64,000 nucleotides of DNA from Marilutibacter penaei (GTDB lineage Bacteria; Pseudomonadota; Gammaproteobacteria; Xanthomonadales; Xanthomonadaceae), in contig NZ_JACHTE010000001.1 in assembly GCF_014145395.1 (NCBI RefSeq), positions 1-64,000 on the forward strand, read 5' to 3'. The notes below the pieces were generated by a model. That model was given only the letters and a program-made list of their open reading frames with translations. It did not search any database and was not told the DNA's origin. Position 1 is the stretch's first letter, and each line of letters opens with the position of its first letter. Position numbers and translations under genes: made by a program. Shown piece after piece: positions 42,972 through 53,958 of this stretch.

Positions 42972-45524
42972 ATGTCCCAGTCCAGCCCCCTCCACGCCCC
43001 ACCCCTCGCCCCACCCCTCGCAGCGCCCCCCGCAGCCGGGATGCGCCAGGCGCCCCCCGTGACTTCGCATGTCGCCAGCCGCACCCACAAGTTCGGCGGG
43101 AGCAGCCTGGCCGATGCCGCGCGCATCCAGCATGCGGCGCAGCTCGTGGACGACGGCACGCAGCGGCGGGTGGTGGTGGTATCGGCGATGCACGGCGTGA
43201 CCGATGCCCTGATCGGCCTCGCCCACCAGGCCCAACGCGGCGATGACTGGCTCCCGGGCTGGCAGGCGCTGAAACAGCGCCACCTCGATACCGCACGGGC
43301 GGTGACGGGGGCCGGACTGGATGCCGCGATCGCCGCGGATTTCGACACCCTGCACACGCGCCTGGTCGACATCGCACCGCGCGCACCGCTCGCACCGGCG
43401 GAGTCCGCCTGGATCCATGGCCTTGGCGAAGTGCTCTCGTCCCGATTGATGCATGCCGCATTGGGCGGCGAGCACGCAGGCTGGTTGCGGCTGGACGCGC
43501 GCGAGGTGCTGGTGGTGCACCCCGGCGAACTGGGGGTCGCGGTGGACTGGGAGGCCTCGCGGCGACGCCTGGCGGCATGGCGGAGCACGCGGGACGTACG
43601 CCAGGTGGTCGTCACCGGTTTCGTGGCGAGCGATGCGCAGGGTCGCCCGACGACGCTCGGCCGCAACGGCAGCGACCACTCCGCCGCCATCTTCGCCGCG
43701 CTGTTCGAGTCCGATGCGCTGACCATCTGGACCGACGTGGATGGCGTCCTCTCCGCGGACCCGAGGCTGGTGCCTGATGCGGTGTGCCTGCCGATGCTGT
43801 CCTATGCGGAAGCCTGCGAACTGGCGTACTTCGGTGCGAAGGTGCTGCATCCGCAGACGATGGCACCCGCGATCCAGCGCGAGCTGCCGGTCCACATCCG
43901 CAACTCGCTCAACCCGGATGCACCGGGTACGCTGATCAGCGCTTCGTCCACCGCGGCCAGCGCCGGCGCCAGCGGCACGCCGGTGAAGGGCCTCAGCGTG
44001 GCCCAGGGCCTGGCCGTGCTGGAACTGTCGGGCGGCGGCCTGATAGGGGTCCCGGGCACCGCCGAACGGATGTTCGCCTCCCTGCATGCCGCGAACGTGT
44101 CGGTCACGATGATTTCGCAGGGCTCGTCCGAACACTCCATCTGCTGCGTGGTGGATGCCGCGCAGGCCAGCGCGGCGCGAGCGGCCGTGGAGGCGGCATT
44201 CGCCGAGGCCATCGCGGAGGGGCAGGTTCAGGGGGTGACGGTCACGCCGGACATCAGCGTGCTCGCCGCGGTGGGCGACGGCATGGTCGGCAAGACCGGC
44301 GTGGCGGCGCGCCTGCTGTCCGGCCTTGCCCAGGCGCGCGTCAACATCCGTGCCATCGCCCAGGGGGCCGGGGAACGCAACATTTCGGTGGCGGTGGCCG
44401 CCGCCGACGCCCAGCGGGGGCTGCGCGCGGCGCATGCGGCCTTCTGGCTTTCGCCGCAGACGCTGTCCGTCGGCCTGATCGGCCCCGGCAATGTCGGCCA
44501 GGCCCTGCTGCGTCAGCTGGTCCAGGCCGCGCCGCGCTTTTCCGGCGACCATGACCTCGACATCCGCCTGCGCGCCATCGCCAACAGCCGCGGGATGCAC
44601 CTTGCCGACAAGGCGCTCGATCCTTCCAGCGCGGTGGACGCGCTCGCCGGTGCCGAACCGCTCGACCTCGAGCGCTTCACCGAGCACGTGCGTGCCGAGC
44701 ACCTGCCGCACGCGATGATCGTCGATTGCAGCGGCAGTGATGCGGTCGCCGATCGTTACGCCGACTGGCTGGCCGCGGGCATCCACGTGGTCACGCCCAA
44801 CAAGCATGCCGGCAGCGGCGACTGGACGCGCTTCCAGTCGATCCAGGCCGCGCAGCGACGCGGGGGACGGTTCCGGTACGAGGCGACCGTCGGTGCGGGC
44901 CTCCCGGTCGTGCAGACGCTGCGCAACCTGCTCGATACCGGCGACGCCCTGCACGGGATCGAGGGCATCTTCTCCGGTACCCTGGCGTGGCTCTTCAACA
45001 AGTTCGACGGCTCGCGCCCGTTCTCCGAACTGGTACTGGAGGCACGTGCCCTGGGCTATACCGAACCCGACCCGCGCGACGACCTCTCCGGCACCGATGT
45101 TGCCCGGAAACTGGTGATCCTCGCGCGTGAAGCGGGGCTGGCCCTCTCGATGGAGGACGTGGAGATCGAGAACCTGGTCCCTCCGACGCTGCGGGACCTG
45201 CCTTTGGACGCGTTCCTCGCGCGCATCGATGAGATGGACACCGACATGCAGCGACGCCTTGGGGATGCGCAGGAGCGCGGTGGGAAACTGCGTTTTCTGG
45301 CCTGCCTGGACGCCGATACCGCGCGCGTGGGGCTGGCGGTGCCGGAGCCGGGCCACGCCAGCCTGCACGGCCAGCTGACCGACAACCTGATCCAGTTCCG
45401 CACCGCCCGGTATCCTGACAATCCGCTGGTGGTGCAAGGCCCCGGCGCGGGCCCGGACGTGACCGCTGCCGGCATCTTCGGCGACATCCTCGCGATCGCG
45501 CAGACGTTTGGAGCCCGCGCATGA
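42972..45524 (+). CDS. thrA: bifunctional aspartokinase / homoserine dehydrogenase I
   Basis: ThrA catalyses the first and third steps from aspartate to threonine. The 850-residue protein begins with a proline-rich segment not found in E. coli. This is followed by the aspartokinase domain (KFGGSSLAD near residue 36, [28 protein letters not shown]), two ACT regulatory domains (about 320-480), and the NAD(P)-dependent homoserine dehydrogenase ([13 protein letters not shown] near 500, [19 protein letters not shown]). The ATG at 42972 is preferred over 42918 because GGAAG precedes it. The stop overlaps the thrB start (ATGA). Feedback inhibition by threonine is expected from the ACT domains. Confidence 0.95.
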   Translation: MSQSSPLHAPPLAPPLAAPPAAGMRQAPPVTSHVASRTHKFGGSSLADAARIQHAAQLVDDGTQRRVVVVSAMHGVTDALIGLAHQAQRGDDWLPGWQALKQRHLDTARAVTGAGLDAAIAADFDTLHTRLVDIAPRAPLAPAESAWIHGLGEVLSSRLMHAALGGEHAGWLRLDAREVLVVHPGELGVAVDWEASRRRLAAWRSTRDVRQVVVTGFVASDAQGRPTTLGRNGSDHSAAIFAALFESDALTIWTDVDGVLSADPRLVPDAVCLPMLSYAEACELAYFGAKVLHPQTMAPAIQRELPVHIRNSLNPDAPGTLISASSTAASAGASGTPVKGLSVAQGLAVLELSGGGLIGVPGTAERMFASLHAANVSVTMISQGSSEHSICCVVDAAQASAARAAVEAAFAEAIAEGQVQGVTVTPDISVLAAVGDGMVGKTGVAARLLSGLAQARVNIRAIAQGAGERNISVAVAAADAQRGLRAAHAAFWLSPQTLSVGLIGPGNVGQALLRQLVQAAPRFSGDHDLDIRLRAIANSRGMHLADKALDPSSAVDALAGAEPLDLERFTEHVRAEHLPHAMIVDCSGSDAVADRYADWLAAGIHVVTPNKHAGSGDWTRFQSIQAAQRRGGRFRYEATVGAGLPVVQTLRNLLDTGDALHGIEGIFSGTLAWLFNKFDGSRPFSELVLEARALGYTEPDPRDDLSGTDVARKLVILAREAGLALSMEDVEIENLVPPTLRDLPLDAFLARIDEMDTDMQRRLGDAQERGGKLRFLACLDADTARVGLAVPEPGHASLHGQLTDNLIQFRTARYPDNPLVVQGPGAGPDVTAAGIFGDILAIAQTFGARA

Positions 45525-46522
45525 GTACATCGATCATGGACATCGCCGCACCGCGGCAGGGAGACAGGCCCGTGCAACAGGACTCCGCCCCGACGCAGCA
45601 AGCCCGCGCGTTCGCGCCCGCCAGCGTCGGCAACATCGGCGTCGGTTTCGACCTGCTCGGCCACGCCATCGAGGGTCCACGCGACGTCGCCACGGTGCGC
45701 CGCATCGACGCCCCCGAGGTCCGCATCACCGCCATCACCGGCGACGTGCCCGGCGTCGACCGGCTGCCGTTGGACGCACCTCGCAACACCGCCGGCCAGG
45801 CCCTGATCGCGCTGCGCGAGCGGCTCGGCCTGGCGCATGGCTTCGAGCTGTCGCTCCAGAAGGGCATCGCGCTGGGATCCGGCCTGGGCGGCTCGGCGGC
45901 GTCCTGCGTGGCGGCGCTGGTCGCGGCGAACGCCCTCCTCGACGCGCCGCTGTCGCGTGATGCGCTCTACCCGTTCGCGCTCGATGGCGAATCCGTGTCC
46001 AGCGGCAGCCGGCACGGCGACAACGTCGCGCCGATGCTGCTCGGCGGCGTGGTCATGGCCACGCATGACCGGATGATCGCGCTGGCGGTGCCCGCTTGGC
46101 TGCACGCCGTCGTCGTCCATCCCGACCAGATGCTGGAGACGCGACGGGCCCGCGAAGTGCTGGCCGAGCCCTACCCGCTCCCGCTGGTGGTCCAGCAGAG
46201 CGCGCACCTGGCGCTGTTCCTGACCGGCCTGCAGCGCGGCGATGCGTCGCTGCTGCGCGAAGGCCTGGTCGACCTGCTGGTCGAGCCGCGTCGCGCGCCG
46301 CTCATTCCCGGCTTCGACCGGGCCCGGCAAGCGGCCCTCGACCACGGCGCACTGGGCGCCAGCATTTCGGGCGCCGGCCCGAGCACGTTCGCCTGGTTCG
46401 AATCGAAGGCGGAGGCCGAGGCCGCCGCCGCACCGATGCGGCAGGCCTTCGTCGATGCCGGCTTCGACGCCCGGGTCCATGTCAGCCCTGTCGCCGGCCC
46501 GCGTGCCGACGTGATCCGCTGA
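45521..46522 (+). CDS. thrB: homoserine kinase
   Basis: ThrB phosphorylates homoserine to O-phosphohomoserine. It is a GHMP-family kinase of 333 residues. The fold markers are [14 protein letters not shown] near the N-terminus, the ATP-binding [14 protein letters not shown] (about 125-138), [10 protein letters not shown], and the C-terminal [14 protein letters not shown]. About 25 residues precede the usual GHMP start. The ATG overlaps the thrA stop by four bases, consistent with coupled translation. Confidence 0.96.
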   Translation: MSTSIMDIAAPRQGDRPVQQDSAPTQQARAFAPASVGNIGVGFDLLGHAIEGPRDVATVRRIDAPEVRITAITGDVPGVDRLPLDAPRNTAGQALIALRERLGLAHGFELSLQKGIALGSGLGGSAASCVAALVAANALLDAPLSRDALYPFALDGESVSSGSRHGDNVAPMLLGGVVMATHDRMIALAVPAWLHAVVVHPDQMLETRRAREVLAEPYPLPLVVQQSAHLALFLTGLQRGDASLLREGLVDLLVEPRRAPLIPGFDRARQAALDHGALGASISGAGPSTFAWFESKAEAEAAAAPMRQAFVDAGFDARVHVSPVAGPRADVIR

Positions 46523-46580
46523 CCGTTTCCGCCCGCCCGCGCGGTGCCGAGACCGCGCGTGGCCCCCATGCACCGATCCC

Positions 46581-47870
46581 ATGCACTTCAACAGCACCCG
46601 CGGGCATGCGCCCGCCACCGACCTCGACACCGCCCTCGTCGCCGGACTGGCCCCCGACCGCGGCCTGTACGTACCCGAGTCGATTCCGACACTGACGCTC
46701 GATAGGCCGGGCGCACAGCTTGCCGATACCGCGACGTGGGTACTCGCGCCCTACTTCACCGGTTCGCGCCTGCAAACGGAGTTGCCCGCGATGTGCGCGA
46801 CCGCCTTCTACTTCGACGCGCCGCTGCGCCGCCTGGAGGGCGAGGGCGACCACCTGCTCGAGCTGTTCCACGGCCCCACCGCCGCCTTCAAGGACTATGC
46901 CGCGCGCTTCCTCGCCGAAGCGCTGTCGCGCCTGAGGCCGGTCGAGGCCCCGCCGACGACCATCCTCGTCGCGACGTCGGGCGACACCGGCGCGGCCGTG
47001 GCCGCCGCCTTCCATCGACGTCCCGGCTTCAAGGTCGTCATCCTCTACCCGGACGGGCGGGTGTCGCCGCGGCAGGCGCATGGCCTGGGCTGCTGGGGCG
47101 ACAACGTACGGGCGTATCGCGTGGACGGCAGCTTCGACGACTGCCAGCGGTTGGTGAAACAGGCACTGTCCGACACCGTGCTGCGCGAACAGGTCCCGCT
47201 GGGTTCGGCCAACAGCATCAGTCTCGGCCGTCTGCTGCCGCAGGCCGCCTACTACGCGCATGCGGCGCTGGGCTTCCACGCCCGGACCGGCGACCACCTC
47301 AACTTCATCGTGCCGACCGGAAATTTGGGCAACGCCTGCGCTGCCGTGCTGGCCCGTCGCATGGGACTGCCGATCGGTGAGATCCGGCTGGCGACCAACG
47401 CCAACGACACCCTGCCGCGTTACTTCGCCGGGGCCGACTATGCCGCCCAGCCGACCCGCGCGACGCTGGCCAACGCCATGGACGTGGGGGCACCCAGCAA
47501 CTTCGAACGCCTGCGCCACTGGCACGACAACGACGAGGCGTTGCGCGCGGCCACCGCCGCCACCGCGATCGACGACGCGACCATCCGCGACGTCATCCGC
47601 GCCGCACCCGCGCGCCACGGCGTCGTCCCCTGCCCGCACACGGCCACCGGCCTGAAAGTACTCGAGGGCCTGCGCGCGCGTGGCGATCGCCGGCCATGGG
47701 CGGTCGTCGCCACCGCCCATCCGGCGAAGTTCGACAGCATCGTCGAACCGCTGGTCGGCCACGCGGTGCCGGCACCGCCCGCGCTTGCCGCGTCGCTGGC
47801 GCGTCCGGCCCATGCCGATGCGATGCCGGCGACCTATGAGACCTTGGTCGAAGTGCTGGAGGGCACTTGA
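46581..47870 (+). CDS. thrC: threonine synthase
   Basis: ThrC converts O-phosphohomoserine to threonine with PLP. The 429-residue protein is of the long (E. coli/yeast) type, opening with FNSTRGHAP. The PLP lysine is Lys104 in TAAFKDYAARF, and the phosphate-binding LVATSGDTGAAVA and VPTGNLGNACA loops are present. It is 58 bases after thrB and closes the thr operon; the ilv promoter follows at once. Its product is the substrate of the threonine dehydratase encoded 6 kb downstream. Confidence 0.96.
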   Translation: MHFNSTRGHAPATDLDTALVAGLAPDRGLYVPESIPTLTLDRPGAQLADTATWVLAPYFTGSRLQTELPAMCATAFYFDAPLRRLEGEGDHLLELFHGPTAAFKDYAARFLAEALSRLRPVEAPPTTILVATSGDTGAAVAAAFHRRPGFKVVILYPDGRVSPRQAHGLGCWGDNVRAYRVDGSFDDCQRLVKQALSDTVLREQVPLGSANSISLGRLLPQAAYYAHAALGFHARTGDHLNFIVPTGNLGNACAAVLARRMGLPIGEIRLATNANDTLPRYFAGADYAAQPTRATLANAMDVGAPSNFERLRHWHDNDEALRAATAATAIDDATIRDVIRAAPARHGVVPCPHTATGLKVLEGLRARGDRRPWAVVATAHPAKFDSIVEPLVGHAVPAPPALAASLARPAHADAMPATYETLVEVLEGT

Positions 47871-47923
47871 ACGCAGCGGCGGGGCTGTACGCAGACGTAT
47901 CGAATTCCTTTCGGACGAAACAG

Positions 47924-47950
47924 TTGACATGCCCGCGCAACGATGATCTT
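47924..47950 (+). promoter_or_regulatory. ilv operon promoter
   Basis: TTGACA (47924-47929) ends the block GACGAAACAGTTGACA, 15 of 16 identical to the thr promoter. The -10 is weaker, with GATCTT (47945-47950) as the best candidate. The distance from TTGACA to the leader ATG is 36 bases, exactly as in thr. Confidence 0.6.
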
Positions 47951-47959
47951 CTCCAGTCC

Positions 47960-48130
47960 ATGACGCACCGCAGCAGCCACCCGCAGACCGCCATCGCCGC
48001 CCCCCGGGGCCGCGCCGACGCGCTGCGCGACCTGCTCGTGAATGCCGTCCCGCTCGCGATCGCGGCGGCGCTCATTCTTGTACTCGTACTTATTACCGGG
48101 CCAACAAGCGCGGGGTACGGGGTTGCCTAG
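47960..48130 (+). CDS. ilvL: ilv operon leader peptide
   Basis: This 56-residue ORF begins [10 protein letters not shown], matching the thr leader in its first four residues. The second half is packed with branched-chain codons ([16 protein letters not shown]), the expected sensor for Ile, Leu and Val tRNA charging. A strong intrinsic terminator lies 31 bases after the stop, before ilvD. The arrangement is the same as the E. coli ilvL attenuator. No Shine-Dalgarno is visible before the ATG. Confidence 0.9.
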   Translation: MTHRSSHPQTAIAAPRGRADALRDLLVNAVPLAIAAALILVLVLITGPTSAGYGVA

Positions 48131-48160
48131 ATAGAACGAGCAAACCCGAGGAATACCAGG

Positions 48161-48190
48161 ACCCCGCGCCCGCAACGGCGCGGGGTTTTT
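48161..48190 (+). terminator. ilv attenuator terminator
   Basis: A 10-bp perfect stem (ACCCCGCGCC / GGCGCGGGGT) with a six-base loop is followed by TTTT. It lies between the leader peptide and ilvD and would stop transcription unless ribosomes stall on the branched-chain codons of the leader. Confidence 0.92.
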
Positions 48191-48240
48191 CGTTTCATGA
48201 AACCGCAAACGCAGACGCCAGACCCGAAGGATCCCTCCAC

Positions 48241-49989
48241 GTGAGAAGCAACGCCATCAAACAGGGCCCCGCGCATGCACCGGCACGCGCGATGCTGCGC
48301 GCCACCGGCCTGGACGATGCCGCCATCGCCCAGCCGTTCGTCGGTGTCATCCACACGTGGACCGACGTGTCGCCGTGCAACCTGACCCTGCGCGACCTGG
48401 CCACGCACGTGCGCGAAGGCGTGCGCGAGGCCGGCGGCACGCCGATCGAGTTCAACACGATCGCGATCACCGACGGCATCGCGATGGGCACCGATGGCAT
48501 GCGTGCCTCGCTGGCCTCACGCGAGACCATCGCCGACTCCATCGAACTGGCCGTCGTGGGACACAGCCTGGACGCGGTGGTGCTGCTGGTCGGTTGCGAC
48601 AAGACCATCCCCGCCGCCGCGATGGCCGCCGCGCGCCTGGACGTGCCGACGGTGATCCTCTACGGCGGCACGATCATGCCCGGCAGCTGCCCCTCCAAGG
48701 CGGGCGCCAAGGACGAGGAAAGCCGGCCGCTGACCGTGCAGGACGTGTTCGAGGCCGTGGGTGCGCATGCCGCCGGCCGCATCGACGACGAGGAACTCCA
48801 CCGCGTGGAATCCCACGCCTGTCCGGGCGCCGGCGCCTGCGGCGGCCAGTTCACCGCCAACACGATGGCGATGGTGCTGACCTTCCTCGGCCTGTCGCCG
48901 CTGCAACTCAACGACATCCCCGCCGTGCACGCAGACAAGCCCGCCGCCGCGCGGCGGTGCGGCGAGATGGTGATGGCGCAATTGCGCAGGGGCGGCCCGA
49001 CACCGCGCACCCTCCTCTCTCCGGCCGCGCTGCGCAACGCGGCCCGCGCGGTGTCGGCCACCGCCGGTTCGACCAACGCGGCGCTGCACCTCTTGGCGAT
49101 CGCGCACGAAGCCGGCGTCGAGTTCACCCTGGAGGAGTTCGAGGCCGCCGCGGCGACGCCGGTCATCGCCGACCTGAAGCCCGGTGGGCGCTACACCGCC
49201 GCCGAGATGTTCCAGCAGGGCGGCACCGCCCTGGTCGCGCGCGAACTGCGCACCGCGGGCCTGCTCGACGACGTGCCGACGGTCACCGGCCGCTCCTTCT
49301 TCGAGGAGCTCGACGCAGTGCCGGCGCCCGCCGCGCAGGACGTCGTGCGCGCCGTCGCCAATCCGATCAAGCCGCGCGGCGGCTACTCCATCCTGTATGG
49401 CGATGTCGCGCCGGAAGGCTGCATCGTCAAGCTGGCCGGCCATGGCCGCGACCATTTCGAAGGCCCGGCGCGGGTGTTCGACTCCGAGGAAGCCGCCTTC
49501 GCCGCCGTGCAGGCCCGCCAGGTGCAGGCCGGCGACGTGGTGGTGATCCGCTTCGAGGGCCCGACCGGTGGCCCGGGCATGCGCGAAATGCTGGCGGTCA
49601 CCGCGGCCCTGGTCGGCCAGGGCCTGGGCAACGACGTCGCGCTGATCACCGACGGCCGCTTCAGCGGCGCGACGCATGGCTTCATGGTCGGGCACATCGC
49701 GCCCGAGGCCGCGCAGGGCGGCCCGATCGCCCGCCTGCGCGACGGCGACCGCGTCCGCATCGATGTCTCGACGCGCCGGATCGACGTCGATGCCGACCTG
49801 TCCGCCCGCGCGCCCGCGCCGTTCCATCCGCGCGTGCGCACCGGCGTGCTGGCCAAGTACGCGCGCATCGTCGGTTCCGCATCGAAGGGCGCGGTGACCT
49901 CGCCCGGTCCGCTCGATGACCGGCGCGCGATCGCCTCGACCCTGGTCGATGCCACCTCTTCCCGCGTGGCCGAACCCGAACCGGCCTGA
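48241..49989 (+). CDS. ilvD: dihydroxy-acid dehydratase
   Basis: IlvD dehydrates 2,3-dihydroxy-isovalerate and -methylvalerate to the 2-oxo acids, the third step to Val and Ile. The 582-residue protein starts with GTG and has the Fe-S cysteines of the family ([33 protein letters not shown]), [18 protein letters not shown] and the C-terminal [15 protein letters not shown]. It is the first structural gene after the ilv attenuator, followed by ilvC after 55 bases. Confidence 0.96.
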   Translation: MRSNAIKQGPAHAPARAMLRATGLDDAAIAQPFVGVIHTWTDVSPCNLTLRDLATHVREGVREAGGTPIEFNTIAITDGIAMGTDGMRASLASRETIADSIELAVVGHSLDAVVLLVGCDKTIPAAAMAAARLDVPTVILYGGTIMPGSCPSKAGAKDEESRPLTVQDVFEAVGAHAAGRIDDEELHRVESHACPGAGACGGQFTANTMAMVLTFLGLSPLQLNDIPAVHADKPAAARRCGEMVMAQLRRGGPTPRTLLSPAALRNAARAVSATAGSTNAALHLLAIAHEAGVEFTLEEFEAAAATPVIADLKPGGRYTAAEMFQQGGTALVARELRTAGLLDDVPTVTGRSFFEELDAVPAPAAQDVVRAVANPIKPRGGYSILYGDVAPEGCIVKLAGHGRDHFEGPARVFDSEEAAFAAVQARQVQAGDVVVIRFEGPTGGPGMREMLAVTAALVGQGLGNDVALITDGRFSGATHGFMVGHIAPEAAQGGPIARLRDGDRVRIDVSTRRIDVDADLSARAPAPFHPRVRTGVLAKYARIVGSASKGAVTSPGPLDDRRAIASTLVDATSSRVAEPEPA

Positions 49990-50044
49990 CGCACGCCGCA
50001 CCCGTTCCACTCCACACGTTCAATCCACACGCAAGGAAACCACG

Positions 50045-51058
50045 ATGTCCACCAGCAAACCCCGCATCGCCATCGTCGGCTACGGCAGCCAGGGCCGCGC
50101 ACATGCGCTCAACCTCCGCGACTCCGGCTTCGACGTGACCATCGGCCTGCGGCCGGGCGGCCCCACCGAGATCAAGGCCAGGGCCGACGGCTTCGCCGTC
50201 AAGACCCCGGCCGAGGCCGTCAAGGGTGCCGAACTGGTGGCCGTGCTGACCCCCGACATGGTGCAGCCGCAGCTGTACGGCGAAGTGATCGAGCCGAACA
50301 TCGCGCCTGGCGCCTGCCTGCTGTTCGCCCACGGATTCAACGTCCACTACGAACAGATCAACCCGCGGGATGACCTCGACGTGGTGCTGGTGGCTCCCAA
50401 GGGCCCGGGCGCGCTGGTGCGCCGCGAATACGAGATCGGCCGCGGCGTGCCCTCCGTCTATGCGATCCACCAGGACCGCAGTGGCAACGCCGAGGCGCTG
50501 GCGCTGGCCTATTGCGGCGGCATCGGCGGCGCGCGCCAGAACGCCATCAAGACGACCTTCAAGGAAGAGACCGAGACCGACCTGTTCGGCGAGCAGGCCG
50601 TGCTGTGCGGCGGTGCCACCAAGCTCGTGCAGGCCGGCTGGGAGACCCTGGTCGAGGCCGGCTACCAGCCGGAAGTCGCCTACTACGAGTGCCTGCACGA
50701 GCTGAAGCTGATCGTCGATCTGTTCTATGAGGGCGGCATCACCCGCATGCACGAGTTCATCAGCGAGACCGCCCAGTACGGCGCGCTGACCCGCGGCAGC
50801 TACGTCATCGACGACAACGCCAAGGCGCAGATGAAGAAAGTGCTGGAGGAGATCCAGGACGGCACCTTCGCGCGCCAGTGGATCGCCGAGTATGCCGCCG
50901 GCAACGCCAACTACAAGGCGATGAAGCAGGGCGACCTGGACCATCCGATCGAGGCCGTCGGCAAGAAGCTGCGCGCCAACATGAAGTGGCTGGCCAATGC
51001 GCCGCAGCCGCAGGCGGCGGCACGCCCGGCAGCGCAACCGGAGGAGGCTGCCGCATGA
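50045..51058 (+). CDS. ilvC: ketol-acid reductoisomerase
   Basis: IlvC carries out the NADPH-linked rearrangement and reduction of acetolactate and acetohydroxybutyrate. It is the short class I form of 337 residues. The nucleotide-binding [18 protein letters not shown] and following GLRPGG loop are clear, as are the Mg-binding [16 protein letters not shown] and the [11 protein letters not shown] segment. AAGGAA lies before the ATG at 50045. The C-terminus ends in an Ala/Pro/Gln-rich tail. Its stop overlaps the ilvG start by four bases (ATGA). Confidence 0.96.
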   Translation: MSTSKPRIAIVGYGSQGRAHALNLRDSGFDVTIGLRPGGPTEIKARADGFAVKTPAEAVKGAELVAVLTPDMVQPQLYGEVIEPNIAPGACLLFAHGFNVHYEQINPRDDLDVVLVAPKGPGALVRREYEIGRGVPSVYAIHQDRSGNAEALALAYCGGIGGARQNAIKTTFKEETETDLFGEQAVLCGGATKLVQAGWETLVEAGYQPEVAYYECLHELKLIVDLFYEGGITRMHEFISETAQYGALTRGSYVIDDNAKAQMKKVLEEIQDGTFARQWIAEYAAGNANYKAMKQGDLDHPIEAVGKKLRANMKWLANAPQPQAAARPAAQPEEAAA

Positions 51059-52809
51059 ACGGCGCCCGCTGGCTGGCGCGGGCCCTGGTCGCCGAAGGCG
51101 TGGACACGCTGTTCGGCTACCCGGGCGGCGCGATCATGCCGTTCTACGACGCCCTGCACGATTCGGACCTGAAGCACGTCCTGGTCCGCCATGAGCAGGG
51201 GGCGGCGTTTGCCGCGAACGGCTATGCGCGGGCCAGCGGGCGCGTGGGTGTGTGCGTGGCGACCTCCGGTCCCGGTGCCTCGAACCTGGTCACCGGAATC
51301 GCCGACGCGATGCTGGACTCGGTGCCGATGGTCGTCATCACCGGGCAGGTCGCCACGCCGCTGATGGGCACGGACGCCTTTCAGGAGCTGGACGTGTTCG
51401 GCATGACGATGCCGATCGTCAAGCACAGCTTCCTCGTGCGACGCGTGGAGGACATGCCGCGCGTGGTCGCCGAGGCCTTCAGGATCGCCCGGTCCGGACG
51501 TCCCGGCCCGGTGCTGATCGACTTCCCCAAGGACGTGCAGGTGGCGGACGCGAGCGCCCTGCCCCTGCACGTCCCTTCTCCCATCGACGACATCCCGCGG
51601 CCGGCCGATGCCTCGCTGCACGCGGCGCTGGCACTGGTGTCCCAGGCCAGGCGTCCGGTCGTCTACGGTGGTGGCGGGATCGCGCTCGGGAACGCGGTCG
51701 ATGTCTTCCGCGATTTCGTCAACGCGACCCGCATCCCGACCGTGCTCACCCTGCGCGGCCTGGGCGCGCTGCCGCCGGACAATCCGCTCAACCTGGGCAT
51801 GCTCGGCATGCACGGGACCCGCGCCGCCAACCTGGCGGTGCAGGAGTGCGACCTGCTGATCGTGGTCGGCGCGCGTTTCGATGACCGCGCGACCGGCAAG
51901 CTGGCCGAGTTCGCACCCAACGCGCGGGTCATCCACATGGACCCCGATGCCTGCGAGATCGGCAAGCTGCGCCATGCCGACGCGGCGGTGAACGGCGACA
52001 TGGCCACCGCGCTGAAGGCCCTCACCCTGCCGTGCGCCGCGCATGTCCACGGCCGCCACGCGATCCCCCGGCGCGAATGGCTGGAAACCTGCCTGCAGCG
52101 CGCGCGCGACCACGCGCCGCGCTATGACGCACCGGGAGAGACGGTGTATGCCCCGGCCCTGCTGAGGCGGCTGTCGGAGATCGCCCCGGATGCGGTGGTC
52201 GCCTGCGACGTCGGCCAGCACCAGATGTGGGTCGCGCAGCACTGGCGGTTCCAGCAGCCGCGCCAGCACCTCACCAGTGGCGCACTCGGCGCGATGGGCT
52301 TCGGCCTGCCGGCGGCGCTGGGCGCGCAGATGCAGGCCCCCGGGGCGCGCGTGGTCTGCGTCAGCGGTGACGGCTCGTTCCTGATGAACGTGCAGGAGCT
52401 GGCGACGCTGGCGCGCTATCGCCTGCCGGTGAAGATCGTGCTGCTGGACAACCAGGCGCTGGGCATGGTCCGCCAGTGGCAGGAGCTGTTCTTCGAGAAG
52501 CGCTATTCGGAGATCGACCTGTCCGACAACCCGGACTTCGTGGCGCTGGCCGCGGCCTTCGGCATCCAGGCGCTGCATGTCGAGCGCGCGGGCGACGTCG
52601 AGGCGGCGCTGCAGGCCCTGATGGACGCACCCGGCCCGGCCCTGCTGCACGTCGCCATCGACCAGAAGGCCAATGTCTGGCCCCTGGTGCCGCCCAACCA
52701 CAACAACGCCCAGATGATGGACGGCGAGCCAGCCCAGGCCGAAGCCGACTCGACCTCGACCCCCACCCCCCCCGGTACGGAGAACCCGAGCCATGCGATA
52801 CCAGCTTGA
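51055..52809 (+). CDS. ilvG: acetolactate synthase large subunit
   Basis: This is the catalytic subunit of acetohydroxyacid synthase II, making acetolactate or acetohydroxybutyrate with thiamine diphosphate and FAD. The 584-residue protein has the proton-relay Glu in [18 protein letters not shown], the central FAD/Rossmann domain, and the ThDP motif [15 protein letters not shown] with the downstream [14 protein letters not shown]. The tail is Ser/Thr/Pro-rich. The 3' end overlaps ilvM by 17 bases. Pairing with IlvM marks it as the IlvG type. Confidence 0.95.
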   Translation: MNGARWLARALVAEGVDTLFGYPGGAIMPFYDALHDSDLKHVLVRHEQGAAFAANGYARASGRVGVCVATSGPGASNLVTGIADAMLDSVPMVVITGQVATPLMGTDAFQELDVFGMTMPIVKHSFLVRRVEDMPRVVAEAFRIARSGRPGPVLIDFPKDVQVADASALPLHVPSPIDDIPRPADASLHAALALVSQARRPVVYGGGGIALGNAVDVFRDFVNATRIPTVLTLRGLGALPPDNPLNLGMLGMHGTRAANLAVQECDLLIVVGARFDDRATGKLAEFAPNARVIHMDPDACEIGKLRHADAAVNGDMATALKALTLPCAAHVHGRHAIPRREWLETCLQRARDHAPRYDAPGETVYAPALLRRLSEIAPDAVVACDVGQHQMWVAQHWRFQQPRQHLTSGALGAMGFGLPAALGAQMQAPGARVVCVSGDGSFLMNVQELATLARYRLPVKIVLLDNQALGMVRQWQELFFEKRYSEIDLSDNPDFVALAAAFGIQALHVERAGDVEAALQALMDAPGPALLHVAIDQKANVWPLVPPNHNNAQMMDGEPAQAEADSTSTPTPPGTENPSHAIPA

Positions 52810-53029
52810 TCTGACCCTGCGACAGGCCGAGGGCGCGCTGGCACGCGTACTCGGGGCCGCCGAACGCCGTGGTTTCCGTCCGCTCGCCGTCGACGGCGAA
52901 GCCCAGGCCGACGGCGATCGCTGGTACCTGCGCATGACCGTCGAGGGCGACCGTCCCGACACCACTCTTCAGACGCAATTGGCCAAGCTGTACGACTGCC
53001 TGGCCGTGGAGGTTTCCCCATGCAATTGA
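52793..53029 (+). CDS. ilvM: acetolactate synthase regulatory subunit
   Basis: This 78-residue protein is a single ACT domain, the small subunit of acetohydroxyacid synthase II (IlvM type). The pattern of hydrophobic strands ([49 protein letters not shown]) matches the fold. It overlaps ilvG by 17 bases and ilvE by 10, an unusually compact arrangement that implies coupled translation of all three. Confidence 0.92.
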   Translation: MRYQLDLTLRQAEGALARVLGAAERRGFRPLAVDGEAQADGDRWYLRMTVEGDRPDTTLQTQLAKLYDCLAVEVSPCN

Positions 53030-53955
53030 ACGATGCCGCGCCGGTGGCCGAATCCAACGAGACGCCGCGCGACAACACCCCGGCGTCCAGCCAGGCCCCC
53101 TGGGCCTGGTTCGACGGCCGGATGGTCTCGCTCGATTCACCCCAGGCGCCCCTGACCACGCATGCGATGCATTACGGCAGCGGCGTGTTCGAGGGCATCC
53201 GCAGCTACGCCACGGACGACGGCGGTGCCGCGGTGTTCCGCCTGCCGGAGCACATGGAGCGGATGCGCAAGGGCGCCGTGCTGCTGGGCATCGATTTCGA
53301 CGTCGCCCAGGCCAGCGAGGCGGTGCTGCAGACGCTGCGCGCGAACCAGCACCGCGATGCCTACATCCGCCCCCTCGCCTGGCTGGGCAGCGGCACGATC
53401 GGCCTGGACGTCGCGCCGCTCACCCAGCACCTGATGGTCGCGACGATCGCCCAGCCGGTGCACCTCGCCGGCAAGGCCGCGCGCCTGGGCGTCTCGGGCT
53501 GGCGCCGCAACCCGGCGAAGTCGCTGCCGCCGCTGAAGCTGTGCGGCGGCTACATCAACTCCGTGCTGGCCAAGCGCGAAGCGAAACAGCGCGGCTTCGA
53601 CGAAGCCCTGTTCGTGGATGACGAAGGCGTCGTCGTCGAATGCACCGGCGCCAACGTGTTCATGGTCAAGGACGGCGCGATCACCGCGGCCCGGCATGCC
53701 GACGCGCTCGATGGCATCACCCGCGCCACCCTGATCGAGCTGACCGGTGCCACCTCGCGGCCGGTCTCGCTGGAGGAGCTGAAGCAGGCCGACGAGGTGT
53801 TCGTCTGCGGCACCGCTGCCGAAGTCGCGCCCATTGCCTCGCTGGACGACGTGGTGTTCGGCGAGAACCCCGTCACCCGCGAGTTCCAAGCCCTGTATGC
53901 ACGCATCGTCCGCGGCCAGGACGCGCGCTTCGCCCACTGGCTGACGACGGTCTGA
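53020..53955 (+). CDS. ilvE: branched-chain-amino-acid aminotransferase
   Basis: IlvE transfers amino groups to the 2-oxo acids in the last step to Ile, Val and Leu. It is a class IV PLP enzyme of 311 residues, with HYGSGVFEGIRSY near the N-terminus, the PLP lysine Lys173 in LKLCGGYINSVLAKREA, and the cofactor-phosphate region CGTAAEVAPI. The first ~30 residues are a low-complexity extension. GGAGG lies before the ATG inside the ilvM gene. The dehydratase starts three bases after the stop. Confidence 0.95.
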   Translation: MQLNDAAPVAESNETPRDNTPASSQAPWAWFDGRMVSLDSPQAPLTTHAMHYGSGVFEGIRSYATDDGGAAVFRLPEHMERMRKGAVLLGIDFDVAQASEAVLQTLRANQHRDAYIRPLAWLGSGTIGLDVAPLTQHLMVATIAQPVHLAGKAARLGVSGWRRNPAKSLPPLKLCGGYINSVLAKREAKQRGFDEALFVDDEGVVVECTGANVFMVKDGAITAARHADALDGITRATLIELTGATSRPVSLEELKQADEVFVCGTAAEVAPIASLDDVVFGENPVTREFQALYARIVRGQDARFAHWLTTV

Positions 53956-53958
53956 TCG

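Noticed and set aside
42630-45530. A 966-codon minus-strand frame opposite thrA and the thr leader
   Set aside because: It is antisense to a well-conserved enzyme and to the leader region; no family match.
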